This document shows, one piece after another, positions 1-13,089 of a stretch of DNA of 64,000 nucleotides (the first letter of the stretch is position 1; the number at the start of each line of letters is the position of its first letter). Under the pieces are notes generated by a model. It was given only the letters and a program-made list of their open reading frames with translations, was not told where the DNA came from and ran no database searches. A program made the translations under genes and the position numbers. The stretch comes from Magicicada septendecula (Eukaryota; Arthropoda; Insecta; Hemiptera; Cicadidae): positions 369,539,258 to 369,603,257 of the forward strand of contig CM068372.1 of NCBI GenBank assembly GCA_034769895.1, written 5' to 3'.

Positions 1-250
1 CCTTAACCGATCTTCACCAAAATCAATAGGCCTTGAATCCTCTACAACACAGGCATATGTGCAACAAATTGTTTGATTCTGTTTTATATTTGTGGCAGTT
101 ATCATTCGCCATTGAAAAAATTCTACACACAGGTACTTTTCGGAAAATTACTTTTCTTCATGTTTTGAGGGTAGTACAATCAGCCCTTATCTCGGACACG
201 AGTTTTTTCGCCATCACCATACTTTCGTTTCCTTATGGAACATGGAAGTG
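1..250 (+). repeat. family A repeat, 3' end only
   Basis: Positions 1-250 match the last quarter of the full family A copy at 51308-52556. The match includes the 'ccgatcttcaccaaaatcaa' segment, the 'catgttttgagggtagtaca' segment and the terminal 'gaacatggaagt'. The copy is cut by the window edge. Confidence 0.75.
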
Positions 251-794
251 AAAATCATAAAACTCTTTTATACAATAATGTACCTCAAAATTCGATCTAA
301 GATTTGCTCTCGACTTTTTTCAATCTCATATTGTGAGGGTTCATGTAAACTCGACCAGTTTTCATTCTCTGTCTCTCCCCGTCATTTGCACTTATTTTAG
401 ATCTTACCATTTAATTCCGCGCCTCATCATCTGTTCTTCCAGTCATTCCTCTCTTCTCCCGTCTTCCTCTTTTGTTCTTTCTCAAAACTTTCGGTTCTTA
501 AACTTTCCTTGTAGGGTTATCTTCTTGCAAACGATCCTTAACTACCCTTGTATTATCTTTTTTATGAAAAAGTTTGGTTTTTATTGTTGGAAAGACATTG
601 TCGGTTATGTTTGCATCATCGCGGTCGCATCACTAACTAATGAAGGACTCCACAGACAATAATTCAATAATACAGTATAACAGATTAAGTTAAACTACCA
701 CTTAATTATTTAACCTACGATAACGCAAACTCTAATAACGATTAATGGAGAAAATAATTTATTGGTCGAATTTAAAAGCCCATAATTTCATGAG

Positions 795-1400
795 TGAAGC
801 GAGTTCCAGCTTTAACGCACCCGTTTTATTTGGCATTTGTCTGCCTCTCTAGCAACGTGCCTCTCTGTGTGTTTATAAGGTATGTCTCACGATAATATTT
901 GAACGCAATAATCGACTTTCGTAATACTTGGCAGTCATGTTCATACTTTTACCTCACAGAACCCTACTGTTTTTGAGACTGATCGCTATAAAAAAATGTG
1001 AGGGGGCAAAAGTCCATGTGGGGTATCAAATGAAAAGAAATTTTAACCTCAATCTGAATTTAGTGCTAATTTTTTTAAGCATTTCAAAATTTTGGGACGC
1101 TGCGGCCCTAAAAAGTAAGCGTAAATTTTGATAAAATCGCAACAATCCACCATGTTGTGGGTATCAAATTAAACAGAATTTTAAGCAAAATCTGAATACA
1201 TCGTACAGTTTTAGAAATTTCAAAATTTTTGGACACCAGGGTCCAAAAAATAGGCAATTTGAAAAAATTGTTAAAATCCATCCAGGTGTAAAACTAAGTG
1301 GGATTTTAATACAAATCCGAATGTTTGTAATGTTTAATGTTTATTGTATGACTGTTCTACAATTGTTATTTTACTACAACACAATTCGTGGTGTAATCGG
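795..1400 (+). repeat. family B dispersed repeat, copy 1
   Basis: The copy shares with those at 14.9, 16.3 and 36.7 kb the ordered blocks 'gaagcgagtt', 'ggtatgtctcacgataa', 'acagaaccctactgttttt', 'tgtggggtatcaaat' and 'atttcaaaatttt'. It has no coding capacity and no clear terminal repeats. The family is not recognised. Confidence 0.65.
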
Positions 1401-1460
1401 GATTTTAGTAATTTTTCTAACAATTGAAAAAGTTCTAACATAGAAACTATTATAATAAGG

Positions 1461-2243
1461 GAATTCGGTGGAATATGAGCAACTTATTCTATGAAGCTAC
1501 AAAACAGTTTTAAGTTTCAATAACAAATATGAAAACAAATTAGTATAAGTTTGACAATATCTGCTCATATTCCCCCTGCATGTGGGGAATATGAGCAACT
1601 CAAAATAAATCAAAGAAACACAACAATTTGTTAAAAAACGCACGTTTTTGTTGTAAAATACTCTAATAATTACAAAAAACATATACAAATTCATTATTGT
1701 ATTTAAAAATTAAGCATAAAGCAAAAACTTCTGTAATACAAAAAGGAAGTTAATAATTGTATTACAATAAAACTCGCATATATATATTTTTTTAATTTTA
1801 ATTGATTATAAATATAAAATTATGCAGAATAATCGCAACAAACCCACCACAAACATAATCAACTCACAGCTCGCTGGACCAATGGTTTTACTCTGCACAC
1901 TGTTTCCACTTTCCCTACTGTTATCTTTATTGAATGTTGACGTGTGGCATCCTTATCCCCTTTAATTATCTTCCGGAAAGATACAATCTGTTGATCGAAT
2001 TGTTTAAAAATTTTTCTCCTGCTTTTGTCTTTTTATTTTAAGTTCTTTACCTGAATAAGCTAACGTGAGTTCCTTAGCAGTTCCTTGCTTTCTTCCCTGT
2101 GCACTTGCTACTCACTTAACTATTGGTAGTGGAGAAATTACACGAATGTCTTGTACAAACACTTTTTATATAGTTTTGGAAATTATCCTGCTCATCGGCC
2201 ATATTCCGTAAGTGAAATAAGATGCTCATATTCCCCCGAGCCA
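1461..2243. mobile_element. pogo-like non-autonomous element
   Basis: The ends are imperfect inverted repeats sharing GGAATATGAGCA (1470-1481 and complement of 2223-2234). A subterminal palindrome 'tattccccctgcatgtgggg' with the same motif lies at 1567-1596. The 9.5 kb pogo element has the same layout, with a 'ccccaccatgtgggggaat' palindrome close to its left end, but a different core word. No transposase frame survives. TA dinucleotides flank both ends, but the exact boundary is uncertain by a few bases. Confidence 0.5.
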
Positions 2244-2439
2244 TAATAAAACTTAAAGATTTAAGCATACAACGTGCACTGATCTCGGCCAAACATATGT
2301 CGGCCACTTTCTTTTAAGTAGTATTTATGGCAGAATATTAATTAGTTGTACAGCACTAACATATTGGTAATTAAATCGTAATTATTTAGACGCTTGAATA
2401 ACTATGGAGGCAAAATTCGTAATAAGCTTGTTTGACACG

Positions 2440-2775
2440 TCATCCAAAATGACAGATTATTCTGGCATCTCAGCGAGGTATAAACATAAGCATTCAGCGA
2501 CCGGTCAGTTTCAGTTTTCGTGGGGCGATTAGTCAGTGTGTTCAAGCGATTATCAGTGAAAAGTGATTATTGTGCGGGACTCTTTTAGTTGACATTATTA
2601 TTCCCTGTGGACAAATTTAACGACAAATTGTACGAGTATAATCTTGCTGAATAACTTGTTGATTTCAAACTGATAATTGTGATTAATTGAAGCTGAAGTG
2701 ACTTAATTCGTGTCTGTATTTTTTTTTTCACTGCACCAAACGACGATCAGTGAGACCGTCGCAACAATGTAGGCC
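2440..2775 (+). repeat. LTR-like fragment with TATA box and initiator
   Basis: The fragment is homologous to 17340-17716. Both have TATAAA (2479-2484 here), an insect-type TCAGT initiator 28 bp downstream (2505-2509), 'gcgattatcagtgaaaagt', 'cttgttgattacaaactg'-like sequence, and an end in 'gaccgtcg-aaca'. The spacing of core promoter and 3' end suggests a solo LTR of a Gypsy- or BEL-type element. No internal retroviral-like frame is present. Confidence 0.5.
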
Positions 2776-3929
<1,154 letters not shown>

Positions 3930-3949
3930 CTTTCTTTTAGAAGTGCTGC

Positions 3950-4665
3950 CTAATTAGGGCTCGATGACTCCCATTTCAATGATGTCTTTATATTTTTCCC
4001 GGTCTTTTACAGAGTGCAATAGTTCTTTAACAGTCAGGCCAGACAACTGTCGGAGATTACGGAGCCAAGATAGTTTTTTCAACCGAATCACTTTTTACCT
4101 TGTATTTTTCCATACAGAAAGAGTCTTAGTGGCGAATATCCGGGCCCTTTTGTATATGTTCCAAGTATGCAAATTTTCTTCCGACAGTCTCAAATAATTG
4201 GGGCCCATGTCCGATTTTGTTAAGTACTGTGTAATTTCTAGTGTGGTTTGTCCAAGAAACTCTCAACAGGCGTCTGCAGAGCCTTTAATACGATGTATAG
4301 TATTTGTTTTAGTGTCCATGTTTCACAAGCGTATAGGAGGACGGACCACACATACGCATCTAACAAATGTCTTTTTGAGAGAGAGGCCCAGTGGTCTGTT
4401 CGTGAGAAGTAACTTTAGTTTGAGAAACGCAGACCGAGCCATTTGGTTCTTGCTTTGATCTGGATCACAGGAACAGCCAAGATATTTGAAGTGCTTCATG
4501 TTCATTGTCTAGGTAAAGTTGAACTATCCGTGAATCCACTTTACTTGTAACCATATGTTTAGTTTTAGTAACGTTAATCTCAGTCCCCATTTCTCACTGT
4601 CTGACTTATTATCGTCCATAATCCGTTGGACTTGCATTCGGCCAGTACAGTACCACGGTAACGGG
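3950..4665 (-). pseudogene. LINE reverse transcriptase C-terminal remnant
   Basis: The minus-strand frames, broken by several stops, give MKHFKYLGCSCDPDQSKNQM, then a helix-rich stretch with NRPLGLSLKKTF, and further down LRNLRQLSGLTVKELLHSV. 'YLG' followed by a basic arm and 'SLKKTF/VRC' is the thumb and C-terminal region of non-LTR reverse transcriptases of the type abundant in insects. The catalytic FADD portion is not seen. The fragment is heavily decayed. Confidence 0.6.
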
Positions 4666-4799
4666 CGTTCCTATCCTAATTGTCTACTTTTACGCCGCTT
4701 TGCTCATTGTTAGCCTTTGTAAAGATGTTCTCAGTGTAGATATTAAGCACAGTGTGATCCGAAACAGTACACAAACCTTGTCGCACTCCTCTTCTAATA

Positions 4800-7700
4800 T
4801 GTATTTATCTTGTTTCACCTACGTTTTGATTTACCGTGGAATGTCAATTCCAGCCCCATTGCTGGACGCCAAACAATAAACTGGGCTTCATCAACTTCTT
4901 ATAAACTGTAATTCCCTTTGAGCTTCCCTTCACGACAATTATTCAGTCAAAATGCTGTTCCCACGAAACCCGCACCACGTACCGTATGTGAGGTACGGTG
5001 AGCCGAAAAACACGGTAATTAAAGACAAAGAATGCGTTTAACACATTTAAAAATCTAAAACATCTTTTTCTGCAAAAAAACTGCATACATCAGTGTAAGA
5101 ATGTTTAATGTCTCATTTTAAAAGTAAAACGATTCTTCGGACTAAAACTACGGGTGGCAATCAATCAATCAAACGATAATGTCGCTACCCATATGGAAGA
5201 CTAGTAAATTCGTTTTGTTTTTGGCAGTCATAAAGGTTTTGCCAAATGCATAATTACAAAAAAAAAAAAACAGAAGTCACCAATCAACCACAGCCGTCGA
5301 CAAAAGAAGTTTAATAGTAAATTAAAAACACGGCTACGAAGACGTTCACAATCGATTCATGGATCGGCGCTCCGGCTAATTTAATAATGTACGATCTGTT
5401 TTTAAAATTGCGGCCCAGCATTTGATTTCCACTCGTTCGGCCGACAACAGACGCGTTGGAAAAACAAGGAATTAAAAAATACATATAAAAACATTATAAA
5501 TACAGTTTGTTTATGTTAACAAAAAATTGCCTGCATATAATTCTTAACCAATCCTGACTTGGATCTTTTCTATATCTGTTTATTTTTACGTTTTCTTCTG
5601 CTTCTGCTCGATTCCCTGTACAAGAGACTCGTCGTTTTAGCGTTGTAGCGCTCGCTCCTACTAATTTAGACGCGAATAATAGAAATTCATTAGTTGATAA
5701 ATTTGACATAAATAATCGTGCAACACAAAAGAAGAAAAATTCCGCTCCAAAAGCAGAGAATGTGGACGACGGAGACGGGATGCGATGCACGTACAATGTA
5801 CGTCACGTATTATACTGCGAGCCGACCAGCTGCCAAACTCGGACCACTAATAAATGTTTCATGGGGCGTTAAAACACATCTTGCGCCGCGCATGCGCGCG
5901 TGCGATCTTATGTTTCCTTCCACTAAGTTTTTCTTGTCGTTGTTGTTGTTGTTTGTTACTGGCCAGGTGGCGCCCCGCATTTACACTAAATCTATCGAAA
6001 ATCAATTTTATCTGTACTCGTATAAATGCGTTTCCACGTATTATATGCGACTGACAGTCGAACGGCCCCTCAGAACGTCACTCTGTAACGTATTAAACAA
6101 CTATCGACAGTTTAGTGTACGCTTCGACCTATCTATAGCGTCGGGTCTTGATTGAGAGGGCACGGCTTCGATCCCGGTACTATATCGTTGAACAAAGAAT
6201 GGCTCGATATAATATTTAAACAGAACGAATGACATATGTGCCAGGGTGCAAAAACTACTTTCCGGATGTCTTCTACTTTCCGGAATATAGGGCCTATGGG
6301 TCGTCCACTAAATTAGATTAAGTCTTCCAGCGTCGATCTACTCTTCTCATGCCTACTCCAACAACACAGAAGACATCAGTCACGCGATCCCTGGGTGCAT
6401 GGCCTACGGCGGATGTACGTCATGGAGAGGGTGAAATACGCGCTTCCGACGCCCCTTGAGAACATACTAGCTAAAACAGTAAACCGCTAAAGACATTTCT
6501 GGTTCTGCTGGCTGGAGGTTCATTCAGTGAAGTTAGCAACCTGCTCGAAGGTATGCACTTCAGAGAACCAGATCCACGGCCGGATCCTCGGAGGCTGAAA
6601 TGGGGGAAATTTCCTCTCCTAAATGGCCATTATAGAAGAAATTTTTGTCATCGTTTTGTGATTGTTGAGTGGTACTGGTAGTGTGAATATGTTTAAAAAA
6701 TGCATATCACGTTATGTGGGTTTATGGGTTTTACTCTAAAATTACTTTAAATTGTAACTGTACGCACCAGGATGTTAATTTCTGTTGGTACATACCACAG
6801 AAACAGTTGTGTGTGTACCATAGTAGTGTGTATTTTAAACTGTAAGTGAATATTAATAAAAGAATAATGGACTGGCAAACACACGCAGGATTTTATACTC
6901 CCACGTCAACAAACGTATTGTGGTGATAATAACAAGCTGTATTTGTATCTTTATTCATTTCTGTCGTTTATATTTTAGGGCTTTAAAGAATAGTTCCACT
7001 TTCCATAACCCTCCCCCACAAATTGCTTACTGGACCATTATCAGATTTTATAAAGTCTTGACATTAATTAAATAAACCACACTCCGTAGTCCGCAGTGTA
7101 GCAGAGCAGTCACTTACCGCGGGAAGTCCGAACGATGTCAAGTGATTATCAGAAGGCCAAATGGCTAGCTCGGACGTACAGCGCTTCTATCAGAGGAGGT
7201 TCGAATTATGGCTGAGAATTTGCCCACGTTTAATACTGTGCTAAGCCACGATGCCACATCTATAACTCTCTTTTTAATTACTGCGATCTTTTTACACCAA
7301 GTACAACTCTGGCACGATATCTCGCTGTAAAATGTTTCCATTGGCTAGCAGTCTGATTATGTGGATTACAGTAAGTTATGATGGAAACTTTAAAACGAAT
7401 AACTAGTAACGTTTCCCAAACGTCTTACTGTCACGATAAGAAAGAGCAAGTGGCTCTCGTCTCATTAGTCTGTTGATGGACGTCTATAGGTAAGCTTAGA
7501 ATCTGAAAGGTACACCAACATAAAAAAAATAAATTATACATTATTTATATTCTTTTATACAATACAATACAATTCTTTTATACATTATACAATTATTCTT
7601 TTATTTATTGAAAGTACAACTGAAGAGCTACCTTTCTACAAAATCACAGCGTGACACGGGTTTTCGGTTCAACATCCGATCCCCGCCGCCGCTTCTCAAG

Positions 7701-7800
7701 GGCCTCTTTCATAGGACTGAACATGGGAAAAGGCCAGGACTATAAGTAGGGCGTTCTCTCCTCATGCACATTGTTCAATCAGTTCCTATGTGACGTGCGT
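4800..7800. other. intronic sequence without recognised genes
   Basis: This stretch holds only short chance frames. 5700-6150 is less AT-rich and has a 145-codon frame with no recognisable domain. A tRNA B-box-like string lies near 6165-6180 without an A box. A poly-A run occurs near 5260. Confidence 0.5.
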
Positions 7801-7807
7801 TCCAAAA

Positions 7808-8411
7808 TATGCGCGCAAATTTTTCGACATTGCAGACAGTCAGAGAAGATGTAGTGTTCACATTCTTAAGAAATACCCAATTCAGCCGCAATTTCGTCCA
7901 CTGTGGTTCGTCTATTTGCAATCAACAATTGAAGACCACAGGGGAAGAAGTTGATAAGTCACATTTTTCATTTTTTACAGGAGAGCATTTTTAAACTTTC
8001 AAAGTCTACAGCTACATCTCGAACCCGTCCAAAACATGCACTCACTATCACCGTCTTCACTCATATTTATCAATAACTAATAGGAAAAAGCGATAATTAC
8101 ACAGCTACAACACGTAATGCACAACAATAAGCAACATAACCTAAAACATCAACAAAAGTCAACAAAACACAACCTGTGTACAGGTTAGCCAATCGAACAA
8201 TGTAAAAATACCCGGACTTCTCAACTTCTTCCCCTGTGGTCTTCAATTGGGAAATACGTTCAACGTTGTCGAAGTTCACGGCCACTAATCACCCACGATA
8301 TCAGTTTCCAACGACTTGCACAATTTTGCGAAGGCCTGCAGTCTCAACGTACACGTTCCTCAACTGGTGAGCAATTTACACCTCATTGCCTACAGACATT
8401 GCGCGCATATC
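7808..8411. repeat. inverted-repeat (foldback) segment
   Basis: 'attgaagaccacaggggaag' plus 'aagttga' (from 7927) recurs inverted at about 8223-8249. A second pair, 'atatgcgcgcaa' (7808-7819) and 'ttgcgcgcatat' (8400-8411), lies outside it. No long reading frame lies between, and no target duplication was established. Confidence 0.5.
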
Positions 8412-8419
8412 TAATTTGA

Positions 8420-9480
8420 ACGCTACTCGCAAATGATGTGAGATCCTTCGTATCTAACAACGGACTAACGTTTAACGACTAGCGTCTAGCTGTATCTTTT
8501 CCTATCCAGGATGTGTACGACGCACAATGGTGGGGGGGACAACACCGTCTCTGTATCTACTAGCTAGCGCCGTTTTGGCGTCAATTTGGTTGAGCTATAA
8601 ACTATTCTTGTAAGCGCACCGTGCTGTTAAGTTGAAATAGGTTATATATTTATTAACTTAGAGATGTTTTAAAATTCAAGTAATTCAAGATAAGGTGAGA
8701 ATAGGTTGCCTTGTTTTATTACATGTTAATTCGTTAAAGTTGTTTAAAGTGTAATTTTTGTTGTACAAAACGTTGCACAATTACTATACGTACCCTACTG
8801 ATGAAAAGCTATGCTGGATAGCAAATAACTGTAATGCAATAATTTTCACATTAATTAAAAAATTACTACTAATAATGTCACGTTAATTAATGCAAGTAAA
8901 CGAATAAAAAACGAGTAGTTCTAACAAACACTGGTTATTTATTACTGTTTTTATAGTTCACTTAAGTTTTCCGTCAAAAGCACAATCGACTGCTAAATAA
9001 TTTCATTTTGTAACAATTATTTCGAATTGCTGTTATGGATAAAGTCTTTTTGGTAATATCGTTTAGACAGTGGGGCTCTCAAAATTTACAATTATCACAA
9101 TTCCAACGATAATTAGGAATTCTGTTACTCAATCTTTTACGATTAAATAAAATATAATATTCATATACTTGAATTGTTAAAAAAAAAACACGATAGAACG
9201 CTCATAGGAACACCGCTAAACAAACTGAAAATAAGGTACGGCCTACAGGTTAAGTTTACAAAATTACAAATTCTTTTAGAAAAAAAATGTGGGCAAAAGT
9301 GCAATTCACTTTTATGATTGCCCATCGTGTTACTTACAAAACACTACGTACAGGCCATATAATACGATACAGTATGAAGGAATACCGTAGGTAATCATTA
9401 TTAAACTACGTATGTTTAGGACGTAACATTAAGACTAACAAAATCAATTTACACACTCGATGTTTACCAAAAAAACATAG
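8420..9480. other. AT-rich intronic stretch, nothing recognised
   Basis: No coding similarity, tandem array or inverted pair was noticed. Confidence 0.5.
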
Positions 9481-9482
9481 TA

Positions 9483-9507
9483 GGGGAAGGTGGGGGAATT
9501 CCGCGCA
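9483..9507 (+). repeat. left terminal inverted repeat of the 9.5 kb pogo element
   Basis: The sequence begins GGGGAAGGTGGGGGAATTCC and ends GCGCA, and pairs with 12296-12320. Confidence 0.9.
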
Positions 9508-10004
9508 CTTAAGATATTTTTATCGTTTTTGATTTTACTTGTTAGTTCAAACTTCTTACAGTTACTCTTTAGACATTTTGTAACAAAAACATACATTAAA
9601 ATTTTATGTAGCTTTTCTAAAAAAAACTAATTATTAATATTTTTTAACATATATGCTTTTGCGCGACATTCCCCACCATGTGGGGGAATTCAGCGCATAG
9701 TGTGGGGTAATTACGCGCACTACTGCTACTCAGGTATTATCAAATGAAAATCACTTGTAATGTACAAATTTAGTATTTCGAACTTTTATTACGTGACTAC
9801 TAGTATATAGTAACAAATATTTAAGAAATTATAGGTATTTGAACAAGTTTAAAAATATACAAATAATTTGTAAAATCTTAAAGTTTAAAAAATACATTTC
9901 ATTATAAACTGAATTATGCAAATTACATTCGAACAAATATTAAACACTATATTTAGTACTATGTCTAAATAATCGCTATTGAAATTCAAAAAATTACAAT
10001 GAAT

Positions 10005-10312
10005 CTAAAGAATGTTTAACATTTTTTTGTTATTCAAGTCCCTTTCTTTCTTCAAACACCTATCACATCTATATTCGTCTGCACAGTCCCACCCACTACA
10101 CTCTGAATGTGACCAAAATCCATATGTGATGCAGCGATACCACTCTTCTCCATCACGGCCAAAATCATCACAAATAATACACTTTTCATTATTTTGATCA
10201 CTTACTAAATCGTCCGTATCACTCTCATCATAAATGTCTTCTTCTGTAATGTCTGATTCGTCAGTTTCTTCAATTCTCTGTTTTCGTTTAAGTTTTTTGA
10301 AGTTCCTTTTAG
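10005..10312 (-). pseudogene. frameshifted C-terminal zinc-finger part of the pogo transposase
   Basis: Directly after the 507-residue frame, another minus-strand frame continues with a basic then acidic linker. It then encodes a Cys/His cluster CIICDDFGRDGEEWYRC, HSECSGWDC and YRCDRC, and ends KMLNIL then TAG at 10005. This is a PHD-like treble-clef finger, as found at the C terminus of many insect pogo-type transposases. The break sits in a ten-A run (complement of 10317-10326), and a change of run length there would join the frames. It is either real decay or a homopolymer error. Confidence 0.75.
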
Positions 10313-11836
10313 TTAGTTTTTTTTTTCTCCAATTAGGTCAAGCTTTCGTTTCGCTTTGAATCCTTTTTCATGTTTTTCAAGTCTCTTCCTCTTTTTTTCC
10401 TCAAGTTCCGCTTTCAGGGGTGTGCTCGTCAGTATCATCGAATGTTGTTTTCTTGCACAGGCTTTCTTTTCTTTGTCAAGCAAATTTCGTTTCGGTATTG
10501 GTGCTATATCGGCCACGTGAACGTTTGATGGACCCGCATTTAACGAATCTGCACTCATTGGAACTAAGGCTACAGAAGATGATCCAAAACTTCTAGGGGT
10601 TGAATGAACAGATTCGTTTTCTGTATCTGCCTCAACAATCAACTCTTTACATTTTTCTGCTGGTGCAAAATCGTCTGCTGAGAATTTGTCTGGATTAAAA
10701 GGAACAATCCCAGGAGCTTTGAAGCCAGAAAGTGCTTTGTCCATTGTTGCTACCTTTAGGTAGGCTTTGTTGAATAACTGAGGTATGTCAGCTACGGTTA
10801 TACGTCTATGTGCATGACTAAACATAAACAAATCATATTCTCTTGACAGAAAAGTTAAATCTAATGGCTGCAAGCGATTTGATGTATGGGGTGGTAAAGA
10901 AACCATTACAATATGATTTTCCTTGCAGAACTGGAAGGCTTCTAAGGAAATGTGGCTCTGATGATTGTCACAAATGAGTAATACAGGGTCTTCGATAGAA
11001 GATTTTACCTTAGTTTGGAAATGATTAAGCCAGACAAGAAATAAATCTTCATTAATCCATCCATTCTGAGAACACTGGTACGAAGTTCCAATAGGACCAA
11101 CGCGCTGGAGATGTGCAGCCATCCGCAAACGAGGATAAATAATCATAGGTGGAATATAGTCTCCTGCTGCGCTAAAGCAGCAGACAATAGTAATATTTTT
11201 TCCTCTCTCTGCTGATGTGGGAGCACCGACTCGTTTTTCTCCTTTCTTCGCGAATATTTTGGCTGACTTTTTTTGAACAACTGAAATGCCAGATTCGTCA
11301 ACATTGTATATTCGGTTAGGAGGGAAATTTTGCCTAGAAAATACCGTCTCCAGATTCTTGAAGAAAAGTGTTAATTCTTCTCTATTGAACGAACTGATTC
11401 TGTTGATACTAGTTCCTTCAGGTTGACGAAGGCTAACGGTTGGGTTTCTCTTCAAAAAGAGGTATAACCAGTCTTTACCAGCAAGTTTAAGTCTGTCATT
11501 AAAATTGTGTTTTATATTTTTTAGAGTAGCAAACTGGTACACTATACGTCTAAGTGCTATAGGGGTCAGCCCAAAAAACAGTTTGGCCATTGTGATTACA
11601 TGCTGCGTGAGCTCTTCCTCGTCTTCTTTTTTAAAAATTGGCTTTCTTCCTAAAGCTGGACACATTAACTTCTCATCAGAAACTTTCAGTTTGTCTCGCA
11701 GTGTAGATTCAGGAATATGAAATTCTCTTCCCGCTTTACGTATAGAACTGCCATCTTTTATAGCTTTTAAAGCGTTATTTAGCTGGTCCGGTGTCCACGA
11801 CTGGCGTTCAGTTTTTCTTTGATACGTTCTCGGCAT
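10313..11836 (-). CDS. pogo-type transposase, 507 residues
   Basis: This is a cut-and-paste transposase of the DDE/CENP-B superfamily. Residues 1-55 (MPRTYQRK, then a helix-turn-helix with SIRKAGREFHIPESTLRDKL) form a Pipsqueak-type DNA-binding domain. A second, CENP-B-type DNA-binding region follows at about 65-135 (FFGLTPIALRR, GKDWLYLFLKRNP, SLRQPEGTS). The DDE domain has D180 in NVDESG, D290 in CDNHQSH and D326 in NRLQPLD, so the acidic triad is complete with DD35D spacing. A Lys/Arg-rich tail (about 450-507) looks like a nuclear-localisation segment. The start codon lies 484 bp inside the right element end. The frame ends at TAA immediately after a run of ten A, beyond which the C-terminal zinc-finger continues in another frame. 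Confidence 0.93.
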   Translation of the reverse strand: MPRTYQRKTERQSWTPDQLNNALKAIKDGSSIRKAGREFHIPESTLRDKLKVSDEKLMCPALGRKPIFKKEDEEELTQHVITMAKLFFGLTPIALRRIVYQFATLKNIKHNFNDRLKLAGKDWLYLFLKRNPTVSLRQPEGTSINRISSFNREELTLFFKNLETVFSRQNFPPNRIYNVDESGISVVQKKSAKIFAKKGEKRVGAPTSAERGKNITIVCCFSAAGDYIPPMIIYPRLRMAAHLQRVGPIGTSYQCSQNGWINEDLFLVWLNHFQTKVKSSIEDPVLLICDNHQSHISLEAFQFCKENHIVMVSLPPHTSNRLQPLDLTFLSREYDLFMFSHAHRRITVADIPQLFNKAYLKVATMDKALSGFKAPGIVPFNPDKFSADDFAPAEKCKELIVEADTENESVHSTPRSFGSSSVALVPMSADSLNAGPSNVHVADIAPIPKRNLLDKEKKACARKQHSMILTSTPLKAELEEKKRKRLEKHEKGFKAKRKLDLIGEKKN

Positions 11837-12295
11837 CTAAAACGAAATAAATCGACTTTTTAAAATAGATAAAATGGAAACGAAAAATGGGAGGAATAGC
11901 GAACAATGCGGGGTAAAACCGCGCATTGCAACCTAGCGCGCGTAATTACCCCATCTTAACCTCAACACGTAAACGCGACCACATCTCGGTTAAATAAGAT
12001 ACCTTTACTAATTTAACTATATATAATCATAGATAAATAAAACGTAGACTTGCCTTGAATTCTGCAAATTCCTCAGATTACTATACACAGCACTATCACA
12101 ATTCAACTAAATGTTAGAAATAACAACAAAACCACACGTCTTCACATTAACATAGATTGCACACAACTGGCTTCATGGAGCGCTATTCCCGCGTATTTAT
12201 CGCAGTTTACGTTCCAGTCTCTAGAGTTCAGCACCATCCAATACTGACTTGGACAAACCCTAAGCCAAGAAAAGTGATGCGCGATTTTACCCGAC

Positions 12296-12320
12296 TGCGC
12301 GAAATTCCCCCACTGTCCCC
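12296..12320 (-). repeat. right terminal inverted repeat of the 9.5 kb pogo element
   Basis: Read on the minus strand it begins GGGGACAGTGGGGGAATTTC and ends GCGCA. It is followed by the TA duplication. Confidence 0.9.
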
Positions 12321-12437
12321 TATGTCTGAATCACTTTGTTTCATCCGATGAAAAACAGTTTTTCATTACAGAAAAAAATTATGGCCTAACGTAGATCTTG
12401 TTGCTTAAAAAATTTAAATTTAGATACAACTTGTTAG

Positions 12438-13089
12438 TTTTTACTTCCATGTTCCGTAAGGAAATGGAAGTATGCTGGTAGCAACAAAAAATCGTGTTCG
12501 AGACAAGGACTGATTCTGACTGTACTACCCTCAAAACATGAAGAAATGTCATTTTCCGAAAAGTGTCTGTGTGTGTATAGAAGTTTTTCTATGGCGAACG
12601 ATAACTGCCGCAAATTCAAACAGAATCAAATAATTTTTTGCATATGTGCCCGAGTTGTAGAAGCCTATTGATTTTGGTGAAGATCGGTTATGGGGAGGGT
12701 GTAGTCTACCTGCCCCGTTTTACGTTTTAACAAGAGTAAAGTACCTTAATTTTGATAAATAAAATATCCTGAAAACGTCATAATAATCCACTATCGAAAG
12801 GTAGATGAAATATCTATAAATGAAAAGTGTAATTGAAGGGAGGGGGTAATTTTATATAAATTAAAATGATAGCTGAAGGGGGAGGGTGTAATTTTTTATG
12901 TCTACTACGTTATCGGCAACAAAGAAGTAGTTTCTATAGGAATATTTCATTTCAATTTGTCAAACTTGTCAAAATTTTCAATTTATATTTAATGATTTTA
13001 ATTGATTATCTTTAATCATTATGTTTAAATGATTTATATTTAAATGAACGTGAGAACATGGAAGTCATGTATGGTTGTCCATACTGATT
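12438..13089 (-). repeat. family A repeat lacking the hammerhead-like module
   Basis: The order is inverted relative to the 51.3 kb copy: 'acttccatgttc' at the start, and 'gaacatggaagt' plus a hairpin 'gtatggttgtccatac' at the end. At 12920-12933 the target sequence aagaagtagttt is uninterrupted and runs straight into 'ctatagg'. This copy therefore preserves the pre-insertion state of the module found in the copies at 24 and 51 kb. Confidence 0.8.

Larger units (their letters stand above)
9483..12320 (-). mobile_element. near-intact pogo/Tigger-type DNA transposon (2838 bp)
   Basis: The inverted ends (9483-9507 and complement of 12320-12296) share GTGGGGGAATT-CGCGCA with four mismatches over 25 bp. 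A TA duplication at 9481-9482 and 12321-12322 is the hallmark of the Tc1/mariner/pogo superfamily. Inside lies one transposase frame on the minus strand. Both subterminal regions carry further copies of the terminal word: 'gtgggggaattcagcgca' and 'ggggtaattacgcgca' near 9681-9720, and 'ggggtaaaaccgcgca' and 'cgcgcgtaattacccca' near 11911-11953. These are probable transposase binding sites. The intact ends and long frame indicate recent insertion. Confidence 0.93.

Noticed and set aside
5718..6155. 145-codon plus-strand frame in a less AT-rich stretch
   Set aside because: No recognisable motif, and overlapping frames of similar length on the same region suggest chance in GC-richer sequence.
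6150..6185. tRNA or SINE-like B box (ggcttcgatcccgg)
   Set aside because: No matching A box at the right distance and no cloverleaf could be drawn.
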